From the NCBI GenBank assembly GCA_027069385.1, contig JALXER010000164.1, forward strand, positions 1-20,459: a DNA stretch of 20,459 nt, in the 5' to 3' direction. The position numbers were made by a program, and so were the translations under genes. Source of the stretch: Paracoccaceae bacterium (lineage in GTDB: Bacteria; Pseudomonadota; Alphaproteobacteria; Rhodobacterales; Rhodobacteraceae). Shown piece by piece: positions 1 through 7,446 of this stretch. The notes under the pieces are model-generated. The model did not search any database and was not told where the DNA came from. It was given only the letters and a program-made list of their open reading frames with translations. Positions within the stretch are counted from its first letter, which is position 1. Each line of letters begins with the position of its first letter.

Positions 1-4
1 CCCC

Positions 5-571
5 TTGACCTTGCCCAACCCCACTCCCGCCCTTGCCGTGCTGCTGCTGGTGTCCTGCACCGCCGCCGTGCCGATCCCCGATCCGGATTACAGCCGCCCG
101 CGCCCGCGCTCGCAGGCCGAGCTGGCCTTTGTCAAGGCGCTGTTCAACCGTATCCAGCCGCGTTCTATCGCCGAAAACAGCGAGTATTGCGGCTATCTGG
201 GGCTGAATGCGGCGGGTGAATTTGTTAGTACTGAGCCACGACGGGGCAGCGAATCCGGGTGCAGCCTGTGGGGCGCGCCGCGCGATATGCAGGTGCTGGC
301 ATCGTACCACACCCACGGGGCTTTTGATCTGGCCTATGATACCGAAGTGCCCTCGGCCGATGATCTGCGCGGTGATATCATCGACGGGGTGGACGGGTAT
401 GTCGGGACGCCGGGCGGGCGCATCTGGGTTGATGCGGCGCAATCGGGCCACGCGCTGTTATTGTGTGATGTAGGATGTATCGTCTCGGACCCGGGGTTTC
501 GGCGCGATATCGACTATCCGTTGCAACACATCTTTACGCTGGCCGATTTGCAAGAGCGGCAGGGCCGATGA
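5..571 (+). CDS. DUF4329 domain lipoprotein, 5' end probably outside the window
   Basis: The product resembles the DUF4329 family, which I know from Rhodobacterales; its biochemical role is not established. The first residues visible carry a hydrophobic stretch (about 9-17) ending in LLLVSC, which reads as a lipobox with Cys18 as the lipidated residue, so an outer- or inner-membrane lipoprotein is likely. The only start in the window is a TTG at base 5 with no room for a ribosome binding site. No basic residues precede the hydrophobic stretch and the frame is open to the left edge, so the true start probably lies upstream. The core has YHTHG followed 12 residues later by SADD, an arrangement like the zinc-binding HxH...SxxD of JAMM/JAB metalloproteases. 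The conserved GYVGTPGGRIWV strand follows. The stop TGA is at 569-571. The family call is fairly sure; metallopeptidase activity is inference. Confidence 0.78.
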   Translation: MTLPNPTPALAVLLLVSCTAAVPIPDPDYSRPRPRSQAELAFVKALFNRIQPRSIAENSEYCGYLGLNAAGEFVSTEPRRGSESGCSLWGAPRDMQVLASYHTHGAFDLAYDTEVPSADDLRGDIIDGVDGYVGTPGGRIWVDAAQSGHALLLCDVGCIVSDPGFRRDIDYPLQHIFTLADLQERQGR

Positions 572-625
572 TTGACCTGCCCGTCACTTGGGTGCAGGGT
601 AGGCGCGCAACAACAGGGGAAAACC

Positions 626-1234
626 ATGAAACTATTCTATGCCAATGCCTCGCCATTTGTGCGGGTGGTGATGATTGCCTTGCATGAAACCGGCCTGCTG
701 TCGCAGGTTGACCTGATCGATGTAGCGGTGACACCGACCGGACCGGAAGGCGCCTTGCACGGGGCAAACCCGCTGGGTAAAATCCCCTGCCTAATTCGCG
801 AGGACGACTCGGCCTTGTTTGACAGTCGGGTGATCTGCCGGTTTCTGGCCGCGCAACGCCCGGATGCAGGGCTGTATCCGGACGGTGATGATCTGTGGGC
901 CGCACTGACACTGGAGGCGCTGGCGATGGGCATCATGGAGGCCGCGGTCCTGATGGTTTACGAAGGGCGTTTACGCCCCGAGGTGCAGCAATCTCCGGAA
1001 TGGATCGATGCGCAATGGGGCAAGGTCGATCGTGCGCTTCGCACTCTGGAAACATCGTGGATGCCAACGCTTGACGCCCGCCCGAATATCGCGGTTCTGG
1101 CGGTCGCGGCGGCGCTGGGTTATCTTGATTTTCGCCACGATGCGCGCGGCTGGAAAAAGACCTATCCGGCGCTGGCGCGCTGGGCTGCTGGGATTAGTGA
1201 TCGCCCATCACTCAAGGCAACCGGACCGGTATAG
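626..1234 (+). CDS. Glutathione S-transferase family protein
   Basis: A 202-residue soluble protein with the two-domain GST layout. The N-terminal thioredoxin-like half begins MKLFYANASPFVRVVMIALHE, with Ser9 placed where cytosolic GSTs bind or activate glutathione. It continues to NPLGKIPCLI (cis-Pro region) and DSRVICRFLA, which matches the glutathione gamma-glutamyl contact D/E-S motif. The C-terminal half is helical, with a typical AALGYLDFR segment. Members of this family conjugate glutathione to electrophiles or reduce peroxides; the substrate cannot be told. I chose the ATG at 626 because AGGGGA at 615-620 sits 5 bases upstream and the protein then starts exactly at the first beta strand. 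A longer reading from TTG 572 would add 18 unlikely residues. The gene starts 54 bp after the DUF4329 stop, so co-transcription is possible. Confidence 0.88.
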   Translation: MKLFYANASPFVRVVMIALHETGLLSQVDLIDVAVTPTGPEGALHGANPLGKIPCLIREDDSALFDSRVICRFLAAQRPDAGLYPDGDDLWAALTLEALAMGIMEAAVLMVYEGRLRPEVQQSPEWIDAQWGKVDRALRTLETSWMPTLDARPNIAVLAVAAALGYLDFRHDARGWKKTYPALARWAAGISDRPSLKATGPV

Positions 1235-1395
1235 GGCCAATTCACAGGGCTGCACAAAAGCTTGAGCGCAGTTGACTTGAACTTTGCCCGGCAATCATTG
1301 TATCCACATGTATGCAAAGATATGCAGGACAATACGGCGGCACTGCACAATCTGTCCGGGCTTGAATGTTCAGGTCCGGACGCGTGGTTTAAACC
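1235..1395. other. Intergenic region between convergent genes
   Basis: About 160 bp between the GST stop and the stop of the minus-strand monooxygenase-like gene. It contains a short direct repeat TATGCA-AAGA-TATGCA around 1310-1326. I see no clear terminator with a T-tract and no convincing gene. The 80-codon plus-strand frame from 1262 runs into the opposite gene and has no recognisable content. Confidence 0.4.
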
Positions 1396-1716
1396 TTATC
1401 CGACGCAATCGACCACATCGTACATGACCGGTGCAAAGTTTTTGCAAAGACTGTTGATCTCGCGGTTGCGCTCCAGCATTTCGGGGCTGCGCAACATGGC
1501 CTGAAAATCCTCGCGCCGTGCCCATTGCGAATAGCTGGCAATGCGGGTTTGCGCGTCATTGACGTGCAAGGCCGAGGCAATAAATCCGGGTTGTTTTGAG
1601 ATGACTTCGGAGCAGGCCGATTGCAATAGCGCAAGCAGATCCTGACAGGTTCCGGGGGTCACATCGAAAGTGGTGATGGTGGTCTGGATGTCTTTGGTAT
1701 TTGAAACGGTTAGCAT
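1396..1716 (-). CDS. Antibiotic biosynthesis monooxygenase (ABM) domain protein
   Basis: A 106-residue single-domain protein of the dimeric alpha/beta-barrel ABM/YgiN type: beta strand TTITTFDVTPGTCQDLLALL, helix, strand PGFIASALHVNDAQTRIASYSQWARREDFQAML, then a final helix and strand. The E/Q-W-x-S-x-E/D-A-like region of the family appears here as YSQWARREDFQAM. Members range from quinol or aromatic-ring monooxygenases to heme-degrading enzymes and stress proteins, so substrate and activity are open. The start ATG at 1714-1716 follows AAAAGGAGCC on the minus strand (1721-1730), a strong ribosome binding site. The longer reading frame to 1758 would read through that site and is rejected. It lies 55 bp downstream of the beta-helix gene on the same strand. 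Confidence 0.85.
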   Translation of the reverse strand: MLTVSNTKDIQTTITTFDVTPGTCQDLLALLQSACSEVISKQPGFIASALHVNDAQTRIASYSQWARREDFQAMLRSPEMLERNREINSLCKNFAPVMYDVVDCVG

Positions 1717-1771
1717 GGGGGGCTCCTTTTGCCGTATGTTAGCAAACATTCCCCCCATGCCAAGGTTTTAT

Positions 1772-4069
1772 TTATGACGGGCTGTCACAACGCAGGCTAA
1801 GTTGCAATTTGCCTTTGCGTGGCGCGGCCCAGTTAATCTTGATTTCGTCGCCACTGGCCCCTTGTGCCAGATCGAAATAGGGGAACTCGGACTGGTCCAC
1901 CCCGCCGATATTCTGAATGGGTGCGATGGCGGCCCAGGAGGCAACCCCCAGCACCTGCCCGCCAAACGGCACCTTGTCGGCATTGGACAGGGTCCAGCTG
2001 CTGGAAAGCACGGTCTGGTCGATCACCACATTGGCCGGATTTTCCGTGCGATAGGTCACCGACTGAAAGCTGTTGCCTTCAAACAGGATGTTTTTGGATT
2101 TGCTGTGGTCGATGGTCCCATCCGAGGTATCCACCGATTCAACCCGGTCAATGGTATCGCCCCCGATGGTTTTAAAAGTGTTCCCGATCACCGAGACCCC
2201 GTCAATGGAGTAGTCGGTCCCTTTGGGCGCAATGTGGATATAGGTGAAAAACGCCGGAATATCGCTGGAGGTAAAAATATTACCGGTGATGCTTAGCGTG
2301 CCGAACGGTTTGGCACTCGGGCCGGCATTCGACTGGTTCTGGTGTTCGTCGCTCAGCTCTATCCAGCAATTGTCGATATAGTTTCCGGTCAGTACCGTCT
2401 TGCAATTGCGGGCGGTCAGAACCAGACCTGCGGTCCGGTCGCCGACCGGGGCGCTGTCGCCCTGCCAGAAATGGTTGCCGCTGATGATATGGCCCCCGCC
2501 GGACATCACGCCGAAATGGCGGAACCGGACCGCGCGGTTGTTGCGGATCTTGATATCGTTCTTGTTGGTGTTGAATGCGATGGAAACCCGGTCTTGCGCC
2601 AGTACGTCATATTCGTCGCTGCCCCATTCGTTATTGTCCAGCGCCATGCCGTTGCACCCCTGATGATAAGAGGTCAGCCCGCGATCCTTGGGGCGCAGGA
2701 ACCAGCAATCATGGATATGCCATGCGTTACCGGTGCGCGCCAGCATCACCCCCGAAGCATAGCCAAGACAGGCGAATTCCACGTTGGTGATCTGGAACCG
2801 CGACAGGCCGTCGAAGCCCGAGAAATCCAGCAGGTATTTGAACCGCGTAAAGGTATAGGTCTGGCTGGCCGCAGGGTTTAGCAAGGGTTGGGACAGCGAG
2901 ACGGTTTGCAGTGCTTCGTCTTTGGCGGTGACATAGACCTCGCGGCCAACCCCGGTGCCGGTGATCAATGCGCCCACTTTGATGTTAACGACGTTGGTAA
3001 CGCTGGTCAGTTCCAGTTTGTTCGAGGTGCTATAGGCGGCACTCGACGTGACCACATCGTCATCCCAACCGGCCGAGGCCGTTGCCTCTAACGAGCCGTT
3101 GCGCAAAACCCGACGGTTGCCAAAATTGTCTTTGTTGCCCACCGCCGCATGCACATCAATCGGAGAATCCAGCTGGATACGCCGCCCGCCAAGGTCCAGC
3201 GATTCATGGTCGGTAAAGTTGAATAGCGCAGCAAGGGCGCGGGTCAGGGCCTCGCGTTCCGAGCCGAACGCCGCTTCGTAGGTTTTGTACTCAAAGTTGC
3301 TGGTGATCAGCAAACGCGCGCTTTCGGGCATGGTCAGGGTGCCCTCGAAACGAATGGGGTTGTTGATGGTGATGGAACTGCCGATGTAATAGGTGCCGTC
3401 GGATACAACCACCTCGCGCCCCGCAGCGGCGGCGTCAGCGGCCTCGAAGGCCAGACGGTCATCGGTGATCCCGTCGCCGATGGCACCGTAATCGCGCACA
3501 TCGACCCAGCCCATCAGCTTGCGATGAAAGATACTGGTCTTGTCCTCGATTACCACCGATTCAATGCGAACCACCGCGCCGTTGTCACCCAGCATATCGA
3601 TGCCGAAATGCCCGTATACCGGCTCGGTTCCCCAGACCATATCCACACCGGTGCGATCTCCCGTGCCGACAATCGCCGAAATCTCGTAGATGCGCCCGAT
3701 GGTGTCAGGCAAAAATTCCGGCCCGGTTTCATCAACACCGGTGACGTGCAACCCGCCGGTTCCCCCAGCCCATGCGGCGATGCGCAGGCTCGGAAACAGG
3801 CCGCTCATCACCTTGAAGCGCACCTTCACCTGCAGGTAACAGCCCGGCAAAATCGGCACCTCGCCCTTGTAGCGCAAGTGCTGGGTTGTTTCGGTTTTTT
3901 GCAATTCAAGACAGGGGCCGAAATCCGGATCACTGGCCACCAGCGACGCGTTGGCCGCACCATTATAGGTTGGCGACCCCGGAGTGCCATCCGTAGAGGA
4001 CCAATCATCTAGCCCGTCGATAAAAGCAGGGGGCATAAAGTCCAGACCATCGGTAATTGCCTTATTCAT
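1772..4069 (-). CDS. Pectate lyase-like right-handed beta-helix protein (GH28-related)
   Basis: A 765-residue protein. Residues 1-180 form a beta-rich N-terminal module (MNKAITDGLDFMPPAF; DDWSSTDGTPGSPTY; LELQKTETTQHLRYKGEVPILPGCYLQVKVRFKV) that looks like a jelly-roll or carbohydrate-binding fold. Residues 189-204, VDVRDYGAIGDGITDD, are the start motif of the pectate-lyase-3/GH28-like superfamily. Beta-helix coils with recurring N-rich turns follow to about 680 (IRNNRAVRF; GNHFWQGDS; GNYIDNCW; GNIFTSSD; GNTFKTIGG; GNSFQSV). The N-terminus has no signal peptide and no lipobox, unlike secreted pectinases. The start ATG at 4067-4069 has AAGGG about 7 bases upstream. Proteins of this build act as polysaccharide lyases/hydrolases or as phage and gene-transfer-agent spike proteins; which applies here is undecided. 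A single gene with no capsule or phage genes beside it. Confidence 0.82.
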   Translation of the reverse strand: MNKAITDGLDFMPPAFIDGLDDWSSTDGTPGSPTYNGAANASLVASDPDFGPCLELQKTETTQHLRYKGEVPILPGCYLQVKVRFKVMSGLFPSLRIAAWAGGTGGLHVTGVDETGPEFLPDTIGRIYEISAIVGTGDRTGVDMVWGTEPVYGHFGIDMLGDNGAVVRIESVVIEDKTSIFHRKLMGWVDVRDYGAIGDGITDDRLAFEAADAAAAGREVVVSDGTYYIGSSITINNPIRFEGTLTMPESARLLITSNFEYKTYEAAFGSEREALTRALAALFNFTDHESLDLGGRRIQLDSPIDVHAAVGNKDNFGNRRVLRNGSLEATASAGWDDDVVTSSAAYSTSNKLELTSVTNVVNIKVGALITGTGVGREVYVTAKDEALQTVSLSQPLLNPAASQTYTFTRFKYLLDFSGFDGLSRFQITNVEFACLGYASGVMLARTGNAWHIHDCWFLRPKDRGLTSYHQGCNGMALDNNEWGSDEYDVLAQDRVSIAFNTNKNDIKIRNNRAVRFRHFGVMSGGGHIISGNHFWQGDSAPVGDRTAGLVLTARNCKTVLTGNYIDNCWIELSDEHQNQSNAGPSAKPFGTLSITGNIFTSSDIPAFFTYIHIAPKGTDYSIDGVSVIGNTFKTIGGDTIDRVESVDTSDGTIDHSKSKNILFEGNSFQSVTYRTENPANVVIDQTVLSSSWTLSNADKVPFGGQVLGVASWAAIAPIQNIGGVDQSEFPYFDLAQGASGDEIKINWAAPRKGKLQLSLRCDSPS

Positions 4070-4096
4070 TGAAAACCCTTTCGCGGTTTAAAACAA

Positions 4097-4121
4097 CACG
4101 TTGGCTGCAAAAAGCAACGTG
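4097..4121. repeat. Hairpin in the leader of the beta-helix gene
   Basis: CACGTTG at 4097-4103 pairs with CAACGTG at 4115-4121 around an 11-nt loop, about 28 bp upstream of the beta-helix start. It would sit in the 5' untranslated region of that minus-strand gene or overlap its promoter. Two further short palindromes follow: CGCAAT/ATTGCG at 4149-4166 and GCACTA/TAGTGC at 4239-4254. None has a T-tract. An operator is as likely as an RNA structure. Confidence 0.45.
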
Positions 4122-4302
4122 CAAGTGTTTGATTCTCATGGAGGATCGCGCAATATGGCGATTGCGAAGGAAATTAGATTAAAAGGGTAAACAATCCCCG
4201 ACAGCGCCGCCCGCCTGATTGCCCGAATGCGCAACGCCGCACTATGGTTAGTGCCAACCGGTTCTGTTGCACCTGCAAACCCAATCCGCACCAAACAGAG
4301 GT

Positions 4303-4328
4303 GCGTTTTGAAACAAGTTTCAAAACGC
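4303..4328. repeat. Left terminal hairpin of the composite element
   Basis: A perfect 12-bp stem, GCGTTTTGAAAC with GTTTCAAAACGC, around an AA loop. Compared with the partner hairpin at 4536-4561 read in inverted orientation, stem pairs 1, 2, 3, 4 and 11 are changed on both sides so that pairing is kept. The centre TTGAA..C/G..TTCAA is shared. Confidence 0.8.
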
Positions 4329-4535
4329 GTTGCGACACCATGGCCTCACTTCGTTCGGCGGGCAGGGGGGCCACAGCCCCCCTCGCGCATGAATGCGCGT
4401 ACCCCCCGAGGGTACTTGGGGGTGCCGGTTTTGCCAGAATGGCAAAAACCCTTATACGGCGCAACGCCCGCATATTCAGGTGCTGCCCTTGGTGTGGCTC
4501 CAGAACCGAACGCAGTGAGGCCATGGTGTCGCAAC

Positions 4536-4561
4536 CGCCTTTGAAGCTTGCTTCGAAGGCG
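4536..4561. repeat. Right terminal hairpin of the composite element
   Basis: CGCCTTTGAAGC pairs with GCTTCGAAGGCG around a TT loop. One position is T opposite G, which would be a G-U pair in a plus-strand RNA but an A-C mismatch in a minus-strand RNA. It is the inverted counterpart of the hairpin at 4303-4328. Confidence 0.78.
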
Positions 4562-4612
4562 ACCGCCGTCTTGGGAGATTTCGAGTATATTCATTTTGGC
4601 AGGATGTCAGGC

Positions 4613-6214
4613 TTATAAATCCCCGGAGCTTTCCTGTTTCAGCAGGCCGCCGGCCAGCGCATTGTTTATCAATGCAACAGTTTCGGGAATGCCGTATAGC
4701 GCGATGAATCCGCCAAAACGAGGCCCTTGCGATTCACCCAGCAGTACTTCGTAGATAGCCTTGAACCAGTCGCGCAGCGGCTCGAATCCGTGGTCCTTAC
4801 CTACCGAGAACACAAGGCTTTGCAGCGCGTCGCCATCGGCGTCGCCATCCCAGTTGCTCAACCGCGTTGCGAGGTCTTGCAGCGCGGCCTGTTCGTGTTC
4901 ACTGGCAGCGCGATATGTTTTGTCCGGCTTCACAAAGTCGTGGAAATAGGCAACTGCCTGACCGGCTGCAGCATCGACCCCGGGGTGGGTTTCGGGCGTG
5001 GCATCGGGGGCATATTTGCGGATAAACCCCCACATCTGCTCTTTGGTTTCGGCATTGCTGGCCGACGCAAGGTTGAGCAGCATGCTGAACGGTACCACCA
5101 TATCGCTGACAGGCGGCTGGCCGCGATGGATATGCCAGACCGGATTATTCAACCGCGCTTTCAGGTCTTGCTCCGGAAAGGCCCGCAATTGCTGATGGTA
5201 TTCGTCAACCATTTTGGGGATCACGTCGAAATGCAGCCGTTTGGCGGTACGGGGTTTCTGGTACATGAAATAGGACAGGCTTTCAGCGCTGGCGTATTTC
5301 AACCAGTCGTCAATTGAAATCCCGTTGCCCGACGATTTGGAAATCTTCTGCCCTTCTTTGTCCAGAAACATTTCATAGACATAATGCGCGGGGGCGGGGG
5401 CACCCAGAATCCGGCAGATTTTGTCATAGATATGGGTGTTGGTCGAATGGTCTTTGCCATACATTTCGAAATCCACCCCGAGCGCGGCCCAGCGGGCACC
5501 GAAATCGGGTTTCCATTGCAGTTTGACCTGCCCACCCGTCACGCTCATGGTGACTTCTTCGCCGTCCTCGTCATCAAAGGTAATCGTGCCCGCGCCCGCA
5601 TCGACCGATTTCATCGGCACATACAAAACCCGCCCGGTTTTGGCGCTGATCGGCAGGAAAATAGAATAGGTCGCGCGGCGCCCCTCGCGCAATGACGCCA
5701 GCATGACCGCCATGATGTCATCGTATTTTTCCACGCAGCGCAGCAGGATTTCATCAAACTTGCCCGAGCGATAAAACTCGGCCGAGGAAATAAAGTCATA
5801 CTGAAACCCGAACGTATCCAGAAAGCGGCGCAGCATGGCGTTGTTATGCGCGGCAAAGCTGTCATATTCGCCAAACGGGTCGGGGACATCGGATAGCGGG
5901 CGTTGCAAATGCTCTTGCAACGCGGCCGGATTGGGCACATTGCTGGGCACCTTGCGCATACCGTCCAGATCGTCGGAAAAGCAGATCAGCCGCGTGGGAA
6001 TATCCGAGATCGCCTCGAAGGCGCGGCGGATCATCGTGGTGCGCGCCACCTCGCCAAAGGTGCCGATATGGGGCAGGCCCGACGGCCCGTATCCGGTTTC
6101 GAACAGCACATAGCCGCTGGCGGGCGGATTTTTGGCGAACCGTTTGACCAGCTTACGGGCCTCTTCGAATGGCCAGGCTTTTGACGTCATTGCAAGTTCG
6201 CGTAGTTCAGACAT
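4613..6214 (-). CDS. lysS: Lysine--tRNA ligase, class I
   Basis: A 533-residue class I lysyl-tRNA synthetase, which charges tRNA-Lys in the cytoplasm. The Rossmann-fold signature HIGH appears as HIGT at residues 49-52 in GPSGLPHIGTFGEV, and the KMSKS loop as KISKS at 290-294. Around these are the class I LysRS-specific ICFSDDLDGMRKVP and FEMYGKDHSTNTHIYDKI. The helical anticodon-binding region fills the C-terminal part. Length agrees with the bacterial class I family, found in alphaproteobacteria in place of the common class II enzyme. The ATG at 6212-6214 is preferred: the next Met (residue 9) would leave the short N-terminal MSELRELA unexplained, and homologues I recall share the longer form. 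The upstream Shine-Dalgarno is weak (GGGGACGG). It diverges from the TerB-like gene. Confidence 0.96.
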   Translation of the reverse strand: MSELRELAMTSKAWPFEEARKLVKRFAKNPPASGYVLFETGYGPSGLPHIGTFGEVARTTMIRRAFEAISDIPTRLICFSDDLDGMRKVPSNVPNPAALQEHLQRPLSDVPDPFGEYDSFAAHNNAMLRRFLDTFGFQYDFISSAEFYRSGKFDEILLRCVEKYDDIMAVMLASLREGRRATYSIFLPISAKTGRVLYVPMKSVDAGAGTITFDDEDGEEVTMSVTGGQVKLQWKPDFGARWAALGVDFEMYGKDHSTNTHIYDKICRILGAPAPAHYVYEMFLDKEGQKISKSSGNGISIDDWLKYASAESLSYFMYQKPRTAKRLHFDVIPKMVDEYHQQLRAFPEQDLKARLNNPVWHIHRGQPPVSDMVVPFSMLLNLASASNAETKEQMWGFIRKYAPDATPETHPGVDAAAGQAVAYFHDFVKPDKTYRAASEHEQAALQDLATRLSNWDGDADGDALQSLVFSVGKDHGFEPLRDWFKAIYEVLLGESQGPRFGGFIALYGIPETVALINNALAGGLLKQESSGDL

Positions 6215-6266
6215 AACCGTCCCCTAACAGGCCCGCCGTCCATCGGCAGGCAAAATATTCTTGTGC

Positions 6267-6295
6267 TTCCTATTGTGCAGCGGCGCATTGGTCAA
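6267..6295 (-). promoter_or_regulatory. Possible sigma-70-type promoter of lysS
   Basis: On the minus strand TTGACC (6290-6295) is followed after 17 bases by TAGGAA (6267-6272), about 50 bp before the lysS start. The -35 box is good; the -10 box is poor. It lies in the 120-bp divergent region shared with the TerB-like gene. Pattern match only. Confidence 0.3.
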
Positions 6296-6334
6296 TATTC
6301 TATCCCACACCCCCGTTATGAAAAAGGTCACCCC

Positions 6335-6766
6335 ATGCCCGATAGCCTCCCCCCTTCCTGGTCTCCGCAAGATGCGCTTGTTGCGGTGATGATCGCCGAG
6401 TCGGCCTCTGATGAAAGCATCACCAATTCCGAATTGCTCAGCATCACCCGCATGGTTGACCACATGCCGATTTTTGCGGATTATGACAGCTCCCGCATCA
6501 AGCGCGTCTCGCAAGTAGTGTTTGACCTGTTCGAGGAAGAAGACGGGCTTGATGCCCTGTTCGGCATTGTCCGCGAGGCCCTCCCCGAGTCGCTTTTCGA
6601 AACCGCCTACGCCATGGCCTGCGATGTAGCCGCCGCCGACGGGCGCTTGCGTCAGGGCGAGTTGGAATTCATGGCAGAAATCCGATACGAGTTGAGTATT
6701 GACCGCCTGCACGGCGCGGCTATCGAGCGCGGCGCACGGGCACGGCATATGCAACTGCCGGCCTAA
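6335..6766 (+). CDS. TerB-family tellurite resistance protein-like
   Basis: A 143-residue, all-helical acidic protein with the TerB/DjlA-N-like layout: SWSPQDALVAVMIAESASDESITNSELLSITRMVD, a middle helix, then AMACDVAAADGRLRQGELEFMAEIRYELSID. The acidic D-G-x-L-x-x-x-E loop in the second repeat (AADGRLRQGELEFM) is typical of the family and is thought to bind metal. TerB proteins are linked to tellurite and membrane stress responses, but single-domain copies like this are common and mostly uncharacterised. There are no other ter genes in the window, so tellurite resistance should not be assumed. The ATG at 6335 has AAGGT 6 bases upstream; a longer frame from 6263 is rejected because its first 24 residues are low-quality leader. 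The SH3 gene starts 35 bp downstream. Confidence 0.8.
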   Translation: MPDSLPPSWSPQDALVAVMIAESASDESITNSELLSITRMVDHMPIFADYDSSRIKRVSQVVFDLFEEEDGLDALFGIVREALPESLFETAYAMACDVAAADGRLRQGELEFMAEIRYELSIDRLHGAAIERGARARHMQLPA

Positions 6767-6801
6767 CATTCTGTTAAGCCAAAGGGAATATCCTCACCCT
6801 C

Positions 6802-7446
6802 ATGCCGTTTTGCCGCCTCCTCACCCTGCTTGCCCTTATGGCTGCCCCCGTTTTTGCACAGACCAAGCCGGTGCCGCTTTATCTGCACCAAGTGGTCGGG
6901 GTTGCGGAAAATGACAGCCTTAATATCCGCAGCCAACCCGATGCCGGCGCTGAAATCGTCGGCACCCTCCCGCCAAACAGCTTCATTGATGTGCTGGACA
7001 CCAGCCCGAATGGTGGCTGGGCGCTGGTCTCGGCCGATTTCACCACCGGATGGGTGTCCGCCCGCTTTCTGCGCATTGCCGAGGGACAAAATCCTGCCAA
7101 TGGTCCACCGCCCTTGCCCGCTATGCTTGTGTGCCAAAGCTCCGGCCCCGCATGGGATGTGACCTTTTCGGCGCGTGACGGGTTTATTACCTATGAACTG
7201 GCCGATGGCAGCCCGTGGTATGAAGGGGCCGAAGGCACCGAGCGCCGAACGGCCCCCGTCACCCGCCTCACCACAGGTTCGGGCCGCAGCTATGATAAAT
7301 TCCTGTTTACAGCAGGCCAGTATACCGGTGTTTTAACCCGTGCCCGATGCGATGATGAAGAAACCGCAAGCCATTATGCGTGGGGATTGGACCTGATCAC
7401 CGCCCAAGGCCTGCTTTCAGGCTGTTGTACCGCTACCCAGCCCTAA
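6802..7446 (+). CDS. Exported SH3-domain protein with C-terminal COG3650-like region
   Basis: A 214-residue protein with a clear signal peptide, MPFCRLLTLLALMAAPVFA, cleaved before QTKP. Residues about 30-92 form a bacterial SH3 (SH3_3) domain: VAENDSLNIRSQPDAGAEIVGTLPPNSFIDVLDTSPNGGWALVS...GWVSARFLRI. These domains usually bind cell-wall peptides or other periplasmic ligands. The rest (LVCQSSGPAWDVTFSARDGFITYE ... LSGCC) resembles the domain in COG3650-type exported proteins of unknown function, which end with a short Cys-containing strand. It is likely periplasmic. The start is ATG 6802; AAGGG at 6782-6786 is far upstream, so the ribosome site is weak, and translation may depend on coupling to the TerB-like gene 35 bp before. 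The 3' end overlaps the convergent HAD gene by 30 bp. Confidence 0.83.
   Translation: MPFCRLLTLLALMAAPVFAQTKPVPLYLHQVVGVAENDSLNIRSQPDAGAEIVGTLPPNSFIDVLDTSPNGGWALVSADFTTGWVSARFLRIAEGQNPANGPPPLPAMLVCQSSGPAWDVTFSARDGFITYELADGSPWYEGAEGTERRTAPVTRLTTGSGRSYDKFLFTAGQYTGVLTRARCDDEETASHYAWGLDLITAQGLLSGCCTATQP

Larger units (their letters stand above)
4291..4574. repeat. Composite palindromic (MITE-like) element with long terminal inverted repeats
   Basis: This fills most of the gene-free stretch between the beta-helix gene and lysS. Inner arms at 4330-4358 and 4506-4534 are inverted copies matching at 28 of 29 positions. Outside each arm lies a hairpin with a 12-bp stem and 2-nt loop: 4303-4328 (perfect) and 4536-4561 (one T-G pair). 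The outermost 12-13 bases (4291-4302, 4562-4574) also align imperfectly as inverted repeats, so each arm is about 68 nt. Between the arms are four more hairpins: GGGGGGC/GCCCCCC at 4365-4382, CGCGCAT/ATGCGCG at 4384-4399, a competing pair of C/G-rich stems at 4399-4423, and GGTTTTGCCA/TGGCAAAAACC (one bulge) at 4427-4450. No transposase is encoded. I infer a non-autonomous mobile element or structured repeat; the class is unknown to me. Confidence 0.72.

Noticed and set aside
1262..1504. Small plus-strand open frame after the GST gene
   Set aside because: It overlaps the end of the ABM-domain gene in antisense and has no ribosome site or recognisable content.
1802..4012. Several plus-strand frames of 60-180 codons opposite the beta-helix gene
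   Set aside because: They are antisense shadows of a well supported 765-residue protein; no independent start signals.
4427..4450. GGTTTTGCCA/TGGCAAAAACC hairpin as a terminator of lysS
   Set aside because: It lies over 160 bp past the lysS stop, inside the composite element, and lacks a T-tract.
4174..4524. Minus-strand 116-codon frame across the composite element (and plus-strand frames at 4227-4618)
   Set aside because: The frames run through the inverted arms and hairpins; the translated sequence just reflects the palindromes and shows no protein-like pattern.
6335..6766. Tellurite resistance operon
   Set aside because: Only one TerB-like gene is present; terC, terD, terZ and similar genes are absent from the window.
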